Shown here piece after piece: positions 15,642 through 23,520 of a stretch of 29,522 nucleotides of DNA. A program made the position numbers and the translations under genes. The stretch's first letter is position 1; every line of letters begins with the position of its first letter. This DNA comes from an uncultured Lachnospiraceae bacterium (GTDB lineage Bacteria > Bacillota > Clostridia > Lachnospirales > Lachnospiraceae): contig CAJUCG010000015.1 of the NCBI GenBank assembly GCA_910585065.1, positions 1 to 29,522 of the forward strand. The letters run 5' to 3'. The notes under the pieces are model-generated. The model did not search any database, had not been told where the DNA came from, and saw only the letters and a list, made by a program, of their open reading frames with translations.

Positions 15642-17435
15642 TCAATTCTCAATTTTCAGGCAGGGAATCCTGTCCAGATACTCCTTCTTGTACATATCAA
15701 TATACTTGCGATACCTTGGATCAACCCCCTTGTGCAGTTCATCCTGGTACAGCTTGCGGTCAAACGCCCGGTTCACTGTTAGCTTCTGCATCAGATAGAT
15801 CGCAATATTGGAGCAGTGATCAGAAATACGCTCCGTGTTCGTTAAGATCTCCGTAAAGGTAATCCCGTCATCCGCCGTACATACGCCGCCCCGCAGACGG
15901 ATAATATGATTGCTCTTCATGCGATCTACAATATCATCAATTACTTCCTCCATCGGCTCAACAAACGCAATTCGTTCCAGATCATTGCTTGTGTAGGCTG
16001 CCACGGTAAGATCGATTACATTTTTAATTGCATCAAACAGCACCTCAAGTTCCGCTTTTGCCTCCGGCGTAAAACTGCTCTTATTCTCAAACATATATTC
16101 TGCCGTCTCCGACAGGTTAATACAATAGTCCCCAATTCGCTCAAGATCGCTGACCGACTGCAAAATCTCGGTTGCCAAATGCGAATCCTCCTCCGTCATT
16201 GTATGGTATGTAACATTGACCATGTATGCGTTAATCCCAGCTTCGCTCCGGTCAAGAAACTCCTCGCCCACATTCAGATCCGTGAGTGTCTTTTCATTAT
16301 ACCCGTTTAATACCATATCTGTCACAATCACGGCATTCTCTTTTACTACATTGCACATATCAAACAGTACTTTGCGGCACTGTTCCATCGCAACCTGAGG
16401 GTTCTTTAAGAATGCGTCATCCAAACAATCTAAGGTGCGCTTTTCCTTGACATCGCCGCCATCCTTAATAATCTTGTGCAGCATTCTGTCATACTGCTCG
16501 ACAAAAGGCATAAGCAGGAGTGCTGCTATCAGGTTGATCGCCGTATGCATTGTCGCAATATTCCCCCGGTTGACCACATTGTCCATCGCCGCAAAATCAA
16601 AGACCACATCAAGCCCGTACACGCCAAACCCAAACAAAACTAAACTGAACACATTAAAGAAAAGATAGCACATCGAAGCGCGCTTTGCATCCTTATTGTT
16701 GCCGATACTCGCCAAAATCACCGGAACGCATTTGCCGATATTCTGTCCCAGAAGAATCGGCAGTGCCGTCGCCACCGTAATAGAACCACTAGCTGAGAGT
16801 GCCTGCAAAATACCGACAGTCGCCGAGGAAGACTGAATCACCGCCGTGAGCAGGAGACCGACAATAATTCCGATAAATGGATTGCTAAACGAAACAAACA
16901 TTTCATGAAATTTGGGGGAATTTTTAAGTGGTGCGAAGGTTTCCTCCATCGTTGTCATCCCCCAAAAAAGAATGCCAAATCCAATCAGGAGATTCGCGAT
17001 ATTCTTTGTCTTTCGCTTCTTGGACAAAAGCATAAGAAACGCACCCACCACAATAATAATCGGTGCGAAGAAGGAAGGTTTTAACATGGACAAAAATACT
17101 CCTCCTCCGCTTAAATCCCCAAGCCGCAGTAATTGTGCGGTCGCTGTGGAACCAATATTCGCGCCCCAGATCACCGGAATAGTCTGCGCAAGCGTCATAA
17201 TGCCCGCATTGACAAAACCGATCATCGTGATCGAAGTTGCCGCAGAAGACTGAATCACCGCTGTCACCCCTGTGCCAAGCAATAGCCCTTTAAACCGGTT
17301 GTCTGTGAAACGTTCCATCGTCCTCTCAAGCTTCGCGCCCGCCAATTTTTCAATTGCCGAGGCCATTAGATTCATGCCGTAAAGAAACATGCCGATACCA
17401 GCTAACAGCGGAAGTACCTTTGATATTGTCTCCAT
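15642..17435 (-). CDS. Na/Pi cotransporter family protein with PhoU-like C-terminal domain
   Basis: This 597-residue inner-membrane protein belongs to the NptA/YjbB sodium-phosphate cotransporter family. The two inverted repeats of the transport core are marked by QSSAAT (62-67) and QSSSAT (201-206), each next to a GANIG or GQNIG helix motif (91-95 and about 229). Eight or so membrane spans occupy residues 1-315. The C-terminal 250 residues are helical and PhoU-like, with two segments containing ERIGDYCINLSE and ERISDHCSNIAIYL, matching the PhoU metal/phosphate repeat. The likely job is phosphate transport (import or efflux) with internal regulation. The start follows GAGGTAGAGG. A terminator follows the gene. 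Confidence 0.93.
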   Translation of the reverse strand: METISKVLPLLAGIGMFLYGMNLMASAIEKLAGAKLERTMERFTDNRFKGLLLGTGVTAVIQSSAATSITMIGFVNAGIMTLAQTIPVIWGANIGSTATAQLLRLGDLSGGGVFLSMLKPSFFAPIIIVVGAFLMLLSKKRKTKNIANLLIGFGILFWGMTTMEETFAPLKNSPKFHEMFVSFSNPFIGIIVGLLLTAVIQSSSATVGILQALSASGSITVATALPILLGQNIGKCVPVILASIGNNKDAKRASMCYLFFNVFSLVLFGFGVYGLDVVFDFAAMDNVVNRGNIATMHTAINLIAALLLMPFVEQYDRMLHKIIKDGGDVKEKRTLDCLDDAFLKNPQVAMEQCRKVLFDMCNVVKENAVIVTDMVLNGYNEKTLTDLNVGEEFLDRSEAGINAYMVNVTYHTMTEEDSHLATEILQSVSDLERIGDYCINLSETAEYMFENKSSFTPEAKAELEVLFDAIKNVIDLTVAAYTSNDLERIAFVEPMEEVIDDIVDRMKSNHIIRLRGGVCTADDGITFTEILTNTERISDHCSNIAIYLMQKLTVNRAFDRKLYQDELHKGVDPRYRKYIDMYKKEYLDRIPCLKIEN

Positions 17436-17548
17436 CCTCTACCTCGCATTCTTCATTCCCAATATTTTTTACCATTGCCCCCCATCCTTCTCCTGTCATA
17501 TTTTATCATGGAAAGTCGAAGGATGGAAGTAGTAAATTCCACAAAAAT

Positions 17549-17601
17549 TCCATGCAGTTTTCATGGATTTCTATAAGTTTCCGATGTTAGTTTAAACTAA
17601 C
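17549..17601. promoter_or_regulatory. Two palindromes between the phosphate transporter and tRNA-Leu
   Basis: GTTAGTTTAAACTAAC at 17586-17601 is a perfect 16-base palindrome 22 bases upstream of the tRNA -35 box. Another inverted repeat, TCCATG (17549-17554) and CATGGA (17562-17567), lies 30 bases to the left. Either could be an operator; the transporter's own promoter is not clear. No regulator can be named. Confidence 0.4.
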
Positions 17602-17623
17602 TTAAATTTTTTAAAAAAAATGC

Positions 17624-17651
17624 TTGACATTCCCCAGAAATCATGTATAAT
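17624..17651 (+). promoter_or_regulatory. Strong promoter of tRNA-Leu
   Basis: A consensus TTGACA (17624-17629), 16-base spacer, and consensus TATAAT (17646-17651; a second TATAAT overlaps at 17651-17656). The tRNA begins about 37 bases later. Confidence 0.85.
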
Positions 17652-17687
17652 ATAATTCGTGTCCACGAAATATGTCGCGGATAGCTT

Positions 17688-17770
17688 GCGGAAATGCTGG
17701 AATTGGCAGACAGGCATGACTAAGGATCATGTGGTGCTACACCGTGAGGGTTCAAGTCCCTTTTTCCGCA
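17688..17770 (+). tRNA. tRNA-Leu (anticodon AAG)
   Basis: The 83-base sequence folds as a class II tRNA. The acceptor stem GCGGAAA (17688-17694) pairs with TTTCCGC (17763-17769), with A as discriminator. A 3-pair D stem (CTG/CAG), an anticodon stem CATGA/TCATG around the loop CTAAGGA, a long variable arm (GGTG/CACC) and the T arm with TTCAAGT are present. The loop puts AAG at positions 34-36, so the tRNA reads CUU codons (and CUC if A34 becomes inosine). CCA is not encoded. Confidence 0.93.
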
Positions 17771-17776
17771 TATTAA

Positions 17777-17820
17777 AGCGCGAAATCGAACCATAGAGTT
17801 CTCGATTTCGCGCTGTTTTT
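17777..17820 (+). terminator. Terminator of tRNA-Leu
   Basis: A perfect 13-pair stem (17777-17789 with 17802-17814) with a 12-base loop is followed by GTTTTT. It starts 7 bases after the tRNA. Confidence 0.92.
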
Positions 17821-17878
17821 ATGCGCAGAAACGCGAATATGTGTAAACACACATAGAAATTAGCTGCTAACACAAATA

Positions 17879-17919
17879 TTCTGCGGCGGAAAACAAAGAA
17901 TTGCCTCCCTGCCGCAGAA
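17879..17919 (-). terminator. Possible terminator after the hemerythrin gene
   Basis: TTCTGCGGC (17919-17911 on the minus strand) pairs with GCCGCAGAA (17887-17879) over nine bases around a 23-base loop. The following minus-strand sequence is only mildly T-rich. It lies 7 bases after the gene's stop. Confidence 0.45.
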
Positions 17920-17925
17920 GAAATC

Positions 17926-18807
17926 TTACAGCCGCACACAAAATACAAATTTCCCCTGATCTTCAAGTTCAAAAAGAAGGCTGTAAATTGGGTATTCCAT
18001 ATCAAATGTTCGCCGGAACTGCGCAAAGGAAATCACCTCACTCTTCTCGAGGCTGTAGCCGTCAGTAAGCGGAAAATGTGTCTTTATGTCATCCACAAAT
18101 TTCTCACAGATAATCTTTATTGCATAGAGTGCCGTCCGATCTACTTTTTCTAATGGCCGTCCAAGGATCTTGCTCAGTCCCTTTAGTATTTGCCTGTCCT
18201 CATAGACAAAAAAAATCTGGAGAGAACCTTTTTCCGATCGGTAACTTAAACGGTAGCAAATTTTCATCCCCGGATAAAAATTCTTTCCGCTGTAATGAGA
18301 ACTAACCACTTCCACATTCATATGGAACAGCTTGCTCATCGCCTGAATTACTGCCTTTGCAAGGGAAGCCACCTCCTCCCCCGGCGTATTATGTACCCAC
18401 TTGGCAGAACCCTTATTTACGATCGCGCGATCCTCCACCATAATATGCGCGTTCAGCCAGCCAATACAAACTCCCATAAAATGCTGCACGGATTTTTCCG
18501 AATAATTTTCCTCGTCCAGTTCCTTCTCCAAGTCCGGAATCATGATATCCCGCATATGATCATGTATCTGTTTGTGCTTCTCATACTTGCGATAGGCAAT
18601 TCTTCGCATATATTCTTCTTCCTCCGCAAAATGTTTTAGCGTATAACCTTTAAAATACTTAATTCCTTCCCTGCAGGCATATGGCTGTTTTACTGGGTCC
18701 TCACCTAACGCAACCAACTTATTCACAATAGAAAATAGTTTCTGATGTGCCCTGTCAATTACTTCCACCCCAAGATTAAACTGATCATTCCATTTAATTT
18801 CTTCCAT
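17926..18807 (-). CDS. Bacteriohemerythrin with a CheX-like C-terminal domain
   Basis: The N-terminal half (1-130 of 293) is a bacteriohemerythrin that binds a non-haem di-iron centre and senses or carries O2. The pattern is clear: W7, H21, H59-x3-E63 (LKHFAEEE), H78-x3-H82, and H121-x4-D126. The C-terminal part (about 147-293) resembles a CheX/CheC-type phosphatase fold by pattern of strands and helix (ALYAIKIICEKFVDDIKTHF at 226-245). However, the catalytic Glu-x-x-Asn of CheX is not visible, so it may be a binding or regulatory module. The start at 18807 follows GGAGGCTGGAATC; an ATG at 18822 overlaps this ribosome site. It lies 28 bases after the hybrid kinase gene and is probably in the same signalling operon. 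Confidence 0.85.
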   Translation of the reverse strand: MEEIKWNDQFNLGVEVIDRAHQKLFSIVNKLVALGEDPVKQPYACREGIKYFKGYTLKHFAEEEEYMRRIAYRKYEKHKQIHDHMRDIMIPDLEKELDEENYSEKSVQHFMGVCIGWLNAHIMVEDRAIVNKGSAKWVHNTPGEEVASLAKAVIQAMSKLFHMNVEVVSSHYSGKNFYPGMKICYRLSYRSEKGSLQIFFVYEDRQILKGLSKILGRPLEKVDRTALYAIKIICEKFVDDIKTHFPLTDGYSLEKSEVISFAQFRRTFDMEYPIYSLLFELEDQGKFVFCVRL

Positions 18808-18835
18808 GATTCCAGCCTCCATAGTATACGATATT

Positions 18836-21373
18836 TTATTTTAAGTATTTCTTTAAAACTTGTGTCAGTCTGCTGATATCGATCGGTTTCGCAATATGCT
18901 CGTTCATCCCGCATTCCAGACAGTGTTGTATATCATCAGAAAAGGCATCCGCCGTCATCGCGAGGATCGGCAGATTCTGATCCGGTCGATTTAGGGCGCG
19001 GATGGCTTTTGCCGCGTCATAACCGTTCATTACTGGCATACGAATATCCATCAAGATAAGATCGTAAGTTCCAGGCTTGGATTCTTCAAATTTTTCCACG
19101 CATATTTTTCCATTTTCTGCCCGCTCTAGTGTAAAGCCCGCCTCGGAAAGAATCTCCTGCGCAATCTCCCAGTTTAAGTCGTTATCCTCCGCCAACAAGA
19201 TATGCCTGCCCTCAAAATCCTTGCCTTCCACCAGCTTCTCGGGCTTTGTATCCTGCGAATTCAAGAGATATTTACTTAACCCCAGGAATAAATTGGATTT
19301 AAATAACGGTTTGGAGATAAAACCATAAATACCAACTTCTTTTGCTTCCTCCTCAATATCCGTCCAATCATAAGCGGAGATAATTAAAATCCGAACCTTA
19401 TCCCCCAAAAGATCGCGCATCTTCTTTGCCGTGTGCAATCCGTCCATATCCGGCATCTTCCAGTCGAGAAGCACCACCTCGTAATCATTTCCCTCTTTAT
19501 GCTGCTTTTCTGCCATCCCTACCGCGCTCTCTCCGTCCGTCGCCCAGTGCGCGTTTATTCCCAGTTCCTTTAATGCGGACACCGCACTCAGACAGAGGTC
19601 TTCATTATTGTCCACCACGAGCATTCTCCACGGAGGCAAATGCATATCCTCCTCCCTGACTGCCGCCTTCTCAAAGTCAAGCGTGATATGGAACCTGCTG
19701 CCCTCGCCGGGCGCACTCTCAAGCTCAATGCTACCATTCATCACATCCACAATCGCCTTGGTGATCGCCATCCCAAGTCCTGTTCCCTCGATTTTGTCTA
19801 TCTGTGCTTTCTCCTCCCTGGTAAAGGTATCAAAAATCCTTTCCTGGAATTCTTTTGTCATTCCAATCCCGTTGTCCTTTACCTCAAAATGGCAGCGGAC
19901 ATAGTTCTCCCCAAGCGGCGAAGCCTCCTGCATAAGACTGACATGGATCATTCCCCGCTCCGGCGTAAATTTGATTGCGTTGGAGAGAAGGTTAATCAAC
20001 ACTTGGTTGAGACGGATACTGTCACAATACACATCCTCTGTACAGATATCACGGATAAAGATATCAAACTGCTGCTGCCTTGCCTTTACCTGCGGCTGCA
20101 CAATATTTACAATATTTTCCATTGACTCGCGCAGGGAAATCTGACTCAAATTCAATGACAATTTTCCGCTCTCAATCTTTGACATATCAAGCACATCATT
20201 GATCAAGCCCAAAAGATGGCGGCTTGAGAGCGTAATTTTTCCCAGGCAGTCCTTTACGCGCGCTAAATCGTCAATATTTGCCATTGCGATCGCCGTCATT
20301 CCGACAATCCCATTCATCGGTGTGCGGATATCATGACTCATGCTGGAGAGGAATTCGCTCTTTGCCTTGTTTGCCTTGGTCGCCTCTCTTCTTGCCCGGT
20401 CAAGTTCGCGCATCTGCTGCTGTGACATCCGGTAATATAAAAGGAAGATCAAAAACAGTCCGGCAAGGATCGTCAGCCCCACAACCATAATCGTGTTCTG
20501 TCGTCCAGTATCCAGATTTTCCATAATCGTATCCAGTGTCCCAAAAGGCATCAATGAGATTAGATACCACTCTGAGTCCGGCAGATGCGTACATAACAGC
20601 GATTGATACTCCCCGTCCGCCGCCCGGATAATCGTAGAATAATCTGTGTTGGAATTGATCGCCTGCTGCAATTCGTCCGCGTACTCCTCCGCGGTTTTTC
20701 CATCATTCTTTGAAAACATCTCCGAGATATGTTCAAAATAATTATCCTCTTTGGTTCTTACCACATATGTACCATTCTTACGAATAATAAAAGAGTACAT
20801 TAAATTATCTTCCTCATCCAGTGCGAGGATTCTCTCCAGATACTCCATCGGCAATGCCGCCACCATCGCCACGCTGTGCTTATTTCCTTTCATCGGGTAT
20901 GCGGCGTTGATCAGCATACAGAGCTGCCGCTCCCCCTGCTTATTGATCCCGGAAAATACACGCAGATTACTGTCATTCAGCACCGTTTTAAATGTGCTTT
21001 CGTCCTGGTATTCCACAGCCTCACCATATATGGTCTCGGATTCTCCCTCCGCCGTAAAAAGTCCAAGATAAGTGTAATTGCGCACCTGCGCACTCAGCGC
21101 GAGCTGCTCTAGCATCTCAGTACCATATACTTCTGTTTCTGGCGGATGACGCTCCAAAATTCCCTTCATTTCCATAATCTGCAAATCCACGACCGCATCA
21201 AATTTTTGCTGCGTCTGTTTTGCCATCGCCATCATATAAATCTCGCCGACCTCACTGATCGCTGTTCTGCTGTTTTCCTCTATATTGGAGGAGGCTAATT
21301 CAAACATAATCACGCAGACCAAAGCCAGTGCCGAAAAACTGATTAACAAAAATCTCTTCGCATTTTTTATCAT
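18836..21373 (-). CDS. Hybrid sensor histidine kinase with two receiver domains
   Basis: This 845-residue membrane kinase has one N-terminal span (about 8-28), an extracellular Cache-like sensor (30-290) and a second span (about 294-314). The HisKA domain carries the phospho-acceptor His347 (SHDIRTPMNG). The HATPase domain has the N box NLLSNAIKF (461-469), G1 DNGIGM (500-505) and G2 GTGLGM. Two receivers follow: REC1 (about 583-705) with Asp637 and Lys688, and REC2 (about 724-845) with Asp776 and Lys829. No HPt domain or output domain is present, so a partner must take the phosphate. The start follows GAAGGAGTTAATAGG. A promoter lies at 21423-21451. The hemerythrin gene follows 28 bases downstream and may supply or receive a redox signal. 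Confidence 0.95.
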   Translation of the reverse strand: MIKNAKRFLLISFSALALVCVIMFELASSNIEENSRTAISEVGEIYMMAMAKQTQQKFDAVVDLQIMEMKGILERHPPETEVYGTEMLEQLALSAQVRNYTYLGLFTAEGESETIYGEAVEYQDESTFKTVLNDSNLRVFSGINKQGERQLCMLINAAYPMKGNKHSVAMVAALPMEYLERILALDEEDNLMYSFIIRKNGTYVVRTKEDNYFEHISEMFSKNDGKTAEEYADELQQAINSNTDYSTIIRAADGEYQSLLCTHLPDSEWYLISLMPFGTLDTIMENLDTGRQNTIMVVGLTILAGLFLIFLLYYRMSQQQMRELDRARREATKANKAKSEFLSSMSHDIRTPMNGIVGMTAIAMANIDDLARVKDCLGKITLSSRHLLGLINDVLDMSKIESGKLSLNLSQISLRESMENIVNIVQPQVKARQQQFDIFIRDICTEDVYCDSIRLNQVLINLLSNAIKFTPERGMIHVSLMQEASPLGENYVRCHFEVKDNGIGMTKEFQERIFDTFTREEKAQIDKIEGTGLGMAITKAIVDVMNGSIELESAPGEGSRFHITLDFEKAAVREEDMHLPPWRMLVVDNNEDLCLSAVSALKELGINAHWATDGESAVGMAEKQHKEGNDYEVVLLDWKMPDMDGLHTAKKMRDLLGDKVRILIISAYDWTDIEEEAKEVGIYGFISKPLFKSNLFLGLSKYLLNSQDTKPEKLVEGKDFEGRHILLAEDNDLNWEIAQEILSEAGFTLERAENGKICVEKFEESKPGTYDLILMDIRMPVMNGYDAAKAIRALNRPDQNLPILAMTADAFSDDIQHCLECGMNEHIAKPIDISRLTQVLKKYLK

Positions 21374-21422
21374 CCTATTAACTCCTTCTCGCTTTTTAAA
21401 TTTTCTCCTTAGCCTACATTAA

Positions 21423-21451
21423 ATTATACATAGAAGATAAAAAAAAGTCAA
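21423..21451 (-). promoter_or_regulatory. Sigma-A promoter of the kinase-hemerythrin operon
   Basis: On the minus strand TTGACT (21451-21446), a 17-base spacer and TATAAT (21428-21423). It gives a leader of about 40-50 bases before the kinase start. Confidence 0.8.
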
Positions 21452-21580
21452 CCTTATCCGTTACTGAAAACTTATCTTTAGCCCATAAACTCTTTTTGCA
21501 AGTTTCCATCGAATATAAATCTTGCATAAGATAATACATCACCGGGCTGTCTTTTTCCCTTTCTTTTCAAGATCCTTCAT

Positions 21581-21588
21581 GATACAAT
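21581..21588 (+). promoter_or_regulatory. Possible extended -10 promoter of the GH9 gene
   Basis: A -10 TACAAT (21583-21588) is preceded by TGA, an extended -10. No convincing -35 is seen. It lies 65 bases before the GH9 start. Confidence 0.35.
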
Positions 21589-21652
21589 GCGCTTAATCCG
21601 GTTTTATGTACATTGTATAACTTGATAAAAATTAAATTTGGAGGACTTTTTT

Positions 21653-23299
21653 ATGATACATTTTAATCAGATCGGCTACCTGCCGCATGCTACTAAAATA
21701 GCGGTACTCACCCACAAAGCCGACCATTTTTTTCTCTGTGATCGAAGGACTGGCGAAAACGTTTACGAAGGAATTGTGCAGCCCTTTGGAGAGGGGCAGG
21801 ATGCCACTTCTGGAGATATCGTCTTCCACGCGGATTTTTCTGATTTCTGTGCGGAGGGGGAATATATCCTTCGCGCGGGAGAAATTCTGTCCGCTCCATT
21901 TTCCATCAGCAAAACGATCTATCACCAATTAAAAATCGATCTGTTGCGAAGCTATTATTTCCAGCGTTGCGGCTGCGCGCTGACTTCTGCCCATGCGGGA
22001 AAATACATCCACGGCTGCTGCCACAGTACACCCGCCACGCCCCTTGACGATCCTTCGGTGAAGCTTGACCTTTCGGGTGGCTGGCATGATGCTGGGGATT
22101 ACGGACGTTATGTCACAGCAGCGGCGACAGCACTCGCCCATCTGCTCTATGCATTTGTTCTATTCCCCGACCGTCTTCTCACCCCGCTTGATATTCCGGA
22201 AAGCAGCAATGGCACGCCGGATCTCTTAAATGAATGCCGTTACGAACTAACATGGCTTTTAAAAATGCAGCGCGCGGACGGAGGGGTTTTCCACAAGGTA
22301 AGCACCTGGCATCACGCCCCTTTTATTATGCCGGAGTTCGATACTGCTCCTCTTTTTGCCTATGCCGTCTCAACTCCCGCCACAGCGGATTTTGCAGCGG
22401 TAACAGCACTGGCTTCCCGCGTCTACGCTCCTTTTGACAAGGTATTTGCCGAAAAATTAAAAAACGCAGCACTTCGCTCCTGGGATTTTCTTGAAAACCA
22501 CCCGGATCAGATTGCATTTACCAATCCGCCCGGAAGTGGAACGGGGGAATACGGTGATTTTTGCGATCGCGACGAACGTTTCTGGGCGGCAGCTGAACTT
22601 TTTTCTCTGACAGGAGAAGAGAAATTTTTTGATGTCCTCTCTTCTCTTTTTAGAGAAGAATTTTCAAAAACTGCCCTTGGTTATGCTTCCACCGGCGGAT
22701 TTGGCGCACTCTCTTTCTATCTGAACCCTGTTTTTGAAAAAACAAACTTAGAAAATCTGCGGCAGCAGGAAATGAATTTTCTTAGAAATGAGATCCGAAA
22801 AGAATTTTTGGCGGCGGCTGATCACTGTATCACCTTGAATTCAAAAAGTGCCTATCCGGTAGCTATGTCAGAGAAAGATTACCATTGGGGCAGCAATATG
22901 ACAGTAATGAATCGCGGCATCCTGCTTATCCTTGGTTTTTTGTTTACGGGGGATAAAAAATACCGCGAGGTAGCACTTGCACAGCTTGACTATCTACTTG
23001 GGCGCAACGCGCTCGGCTTTTGCTATGTCACTGGTCATGGCACTCACTCCTGTCTCCATCCACATATGCGCACAATTTTTGCCGACGGGATCGAAGAGCC
23101 AATCCCTGGCTTTGTCTCAGGCGGACCAAATATGCACCCCTGTGATGAGATTGGCAGGCACCAGCTTCCAGCCAACACACCGCCAATGAAATCTTACCTC
23201 GATGACTACGCCTGCTATTCCCTAAACGAAGTAACAATCTACTGGAATTCCCCCGCAGTCTTCGTAACCGCATTCTTTGACGGGGAAGAGAAAGAATAA
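21653..23299 (+). CDS. Glycoside hydrolase family 9 (cellulase/cellodextrinase type), no signal peptide
   Basis: This 548-residue enzyme is a GH9 inverting beta-glycosidase. An N-terminal Ig-like domain (about 1-88, IHFNQIGYLPHATKIAVL) precedes the (alpha/alpha)6 catalytic barrel. The base is in GGWHDAGDYGRYV (D146 and D149), and the catalytic acid Glu526 lies in SLNEVTIYWNSPAVF. The GTGEYGDF and NYLLGRN-like (LDYLLGRNALGFCYVTGHG) motifs fit the family. There is no signal peptide, so it is probably cytoplasmic and degrades imported oligosaccharides such as cellodextrins; the exact substrate is not shown. The start ATG at 21653 follows GGAGGACTTTTTT; a TTG at 21638 opens the frame five codons earlier but lacks support. 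No transporter or CAZyme cluster is adjacent. Confidence 0.9.
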   Translation: MIHFNQIGYLPHATKIAVLTHKADHFFLCDRRTGENVYEGIVQPFGEGQDATSGDIVFHADFSDFCAEGEYILRAGEILSAPFSISKTIYHQLKIDLLRSYYFQRCGCALTSAHAGKYIHGCCHSTPATPLDDPSVKLDLSGGWHDAGDYGRYVTAAATALAHLLYAFVLFPDRLLTPLDIPESSNGTPDLLNECRYELTWLLKMQRADGGVFHKVSTWHHAPFIMPEFDTAPLFAYAVSTPATADFAAVTALASRVYAPFDKVFAEKLKNAALRSWDFLENHPDQIAFTNPPGSGTGEYGDFCDRDERFWAAAELFSLTGEEKFFDVLSSLFREEFSKTALGYASTGGFGALSFYLNPVFEKTNLENLRQQEMNFLRNEIRKEFLAAADHCITLNSKSAYPVAMSEKDYHWGSNMTVMNRGILLILGFLFTGDKKYREVALAQLDYLLGRNALGFCYVTGHGTHSCLHPHMRTIFADGIEEPIPGFVSGGPNMHPCDEIGRHQLPANTPPMKSYLDDYACYSLNEVTIYWNSPAVFVTAFFDGEEKE

Positions 23300-23365
23300 A
23301 CCAGGAATATTTAGAAACCTCGCTAAATTTTTTTCACTTTCCTGTTTCAACTTTTAATTATTTAT

Positions 23366-23391
23366 GGTATAATGTCGACAGACATTATACC
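23366..23391. promoter_or_regulatory. Perfect 11-4-11 palindrome with embedded extended -10 (unit A)
   Basis: GGTATAATGTC (23366-23376) and GACATTATACC (23381-23391) are perfect inverted repeats around GACA. The left arm, with the preceding T, reads TGGTATAAT, an extended -10; the right arm contains the same on the other strand. It could be a promoter with an overlapping operator. Confidence 0.65.
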
Positions 23392-23478
23392 TGCGCCAGT
23401 TCACGTCCGACCAAAGGGAGGACAAATACCTTTGTGAACTGTGCGCACCCCTCGGAGAGAACATATCGGAACGATATG
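23392..23478 (+). ncRNA. Structured element, tandem unit A
   Basis: Stem P1 is CAGTTCAC (23397-23404) with GTGAACTG (23434-23441), extended by TGCGC (23392-23396) and GCGCA (23443-23447). Inside are TCC/GGA pairs around the loop GACCAAAGGGA. An alternative pairing is AAAGG (23413-23417) with CCTTT (23429-23433). A further hairpin, CATATCG (23462-23468) with CGATATG (23472-23478), ends the unit. The homologous unit B keeps P1 with compensatory changes, which supports selection for structure. The family is not one I recognise. Confidence 0.6.
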
Positions 23479-23520
23479 GTATAATATCGCTAGATATTAT
23501 ATATCGTCAGATATTATACC
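23478..23520. promoter_or_regulatory. Palindrome with embedded extended -10 (unit B)
   Basis: GGTATAATATC (23478-23488) pairs with GATATTATACC (23510-23520). An extra copy GATATTATA (23493-23501) lies between, so the left arm can pair with either. TGGTATAAT again forms an extended -10, with TATAAT at 23480-23485. Compared with unit A the inner base pair changes from G-C to A-T on both arms. Confidence 0.6.

Noticed and set aside
15584..15856. Small plus-strand ORFs after the 189-residue membrane protein
   Set aside because: They run through the terminator and the antisense of the Na/Pi gene; composition is that of a shadow frame.
23366..23520. Invertible (phase-variable) promoter
   Set aside because: Each palindrome is self-symmetric and no recombinase gene is near; inversion between them would not obviously change anything.
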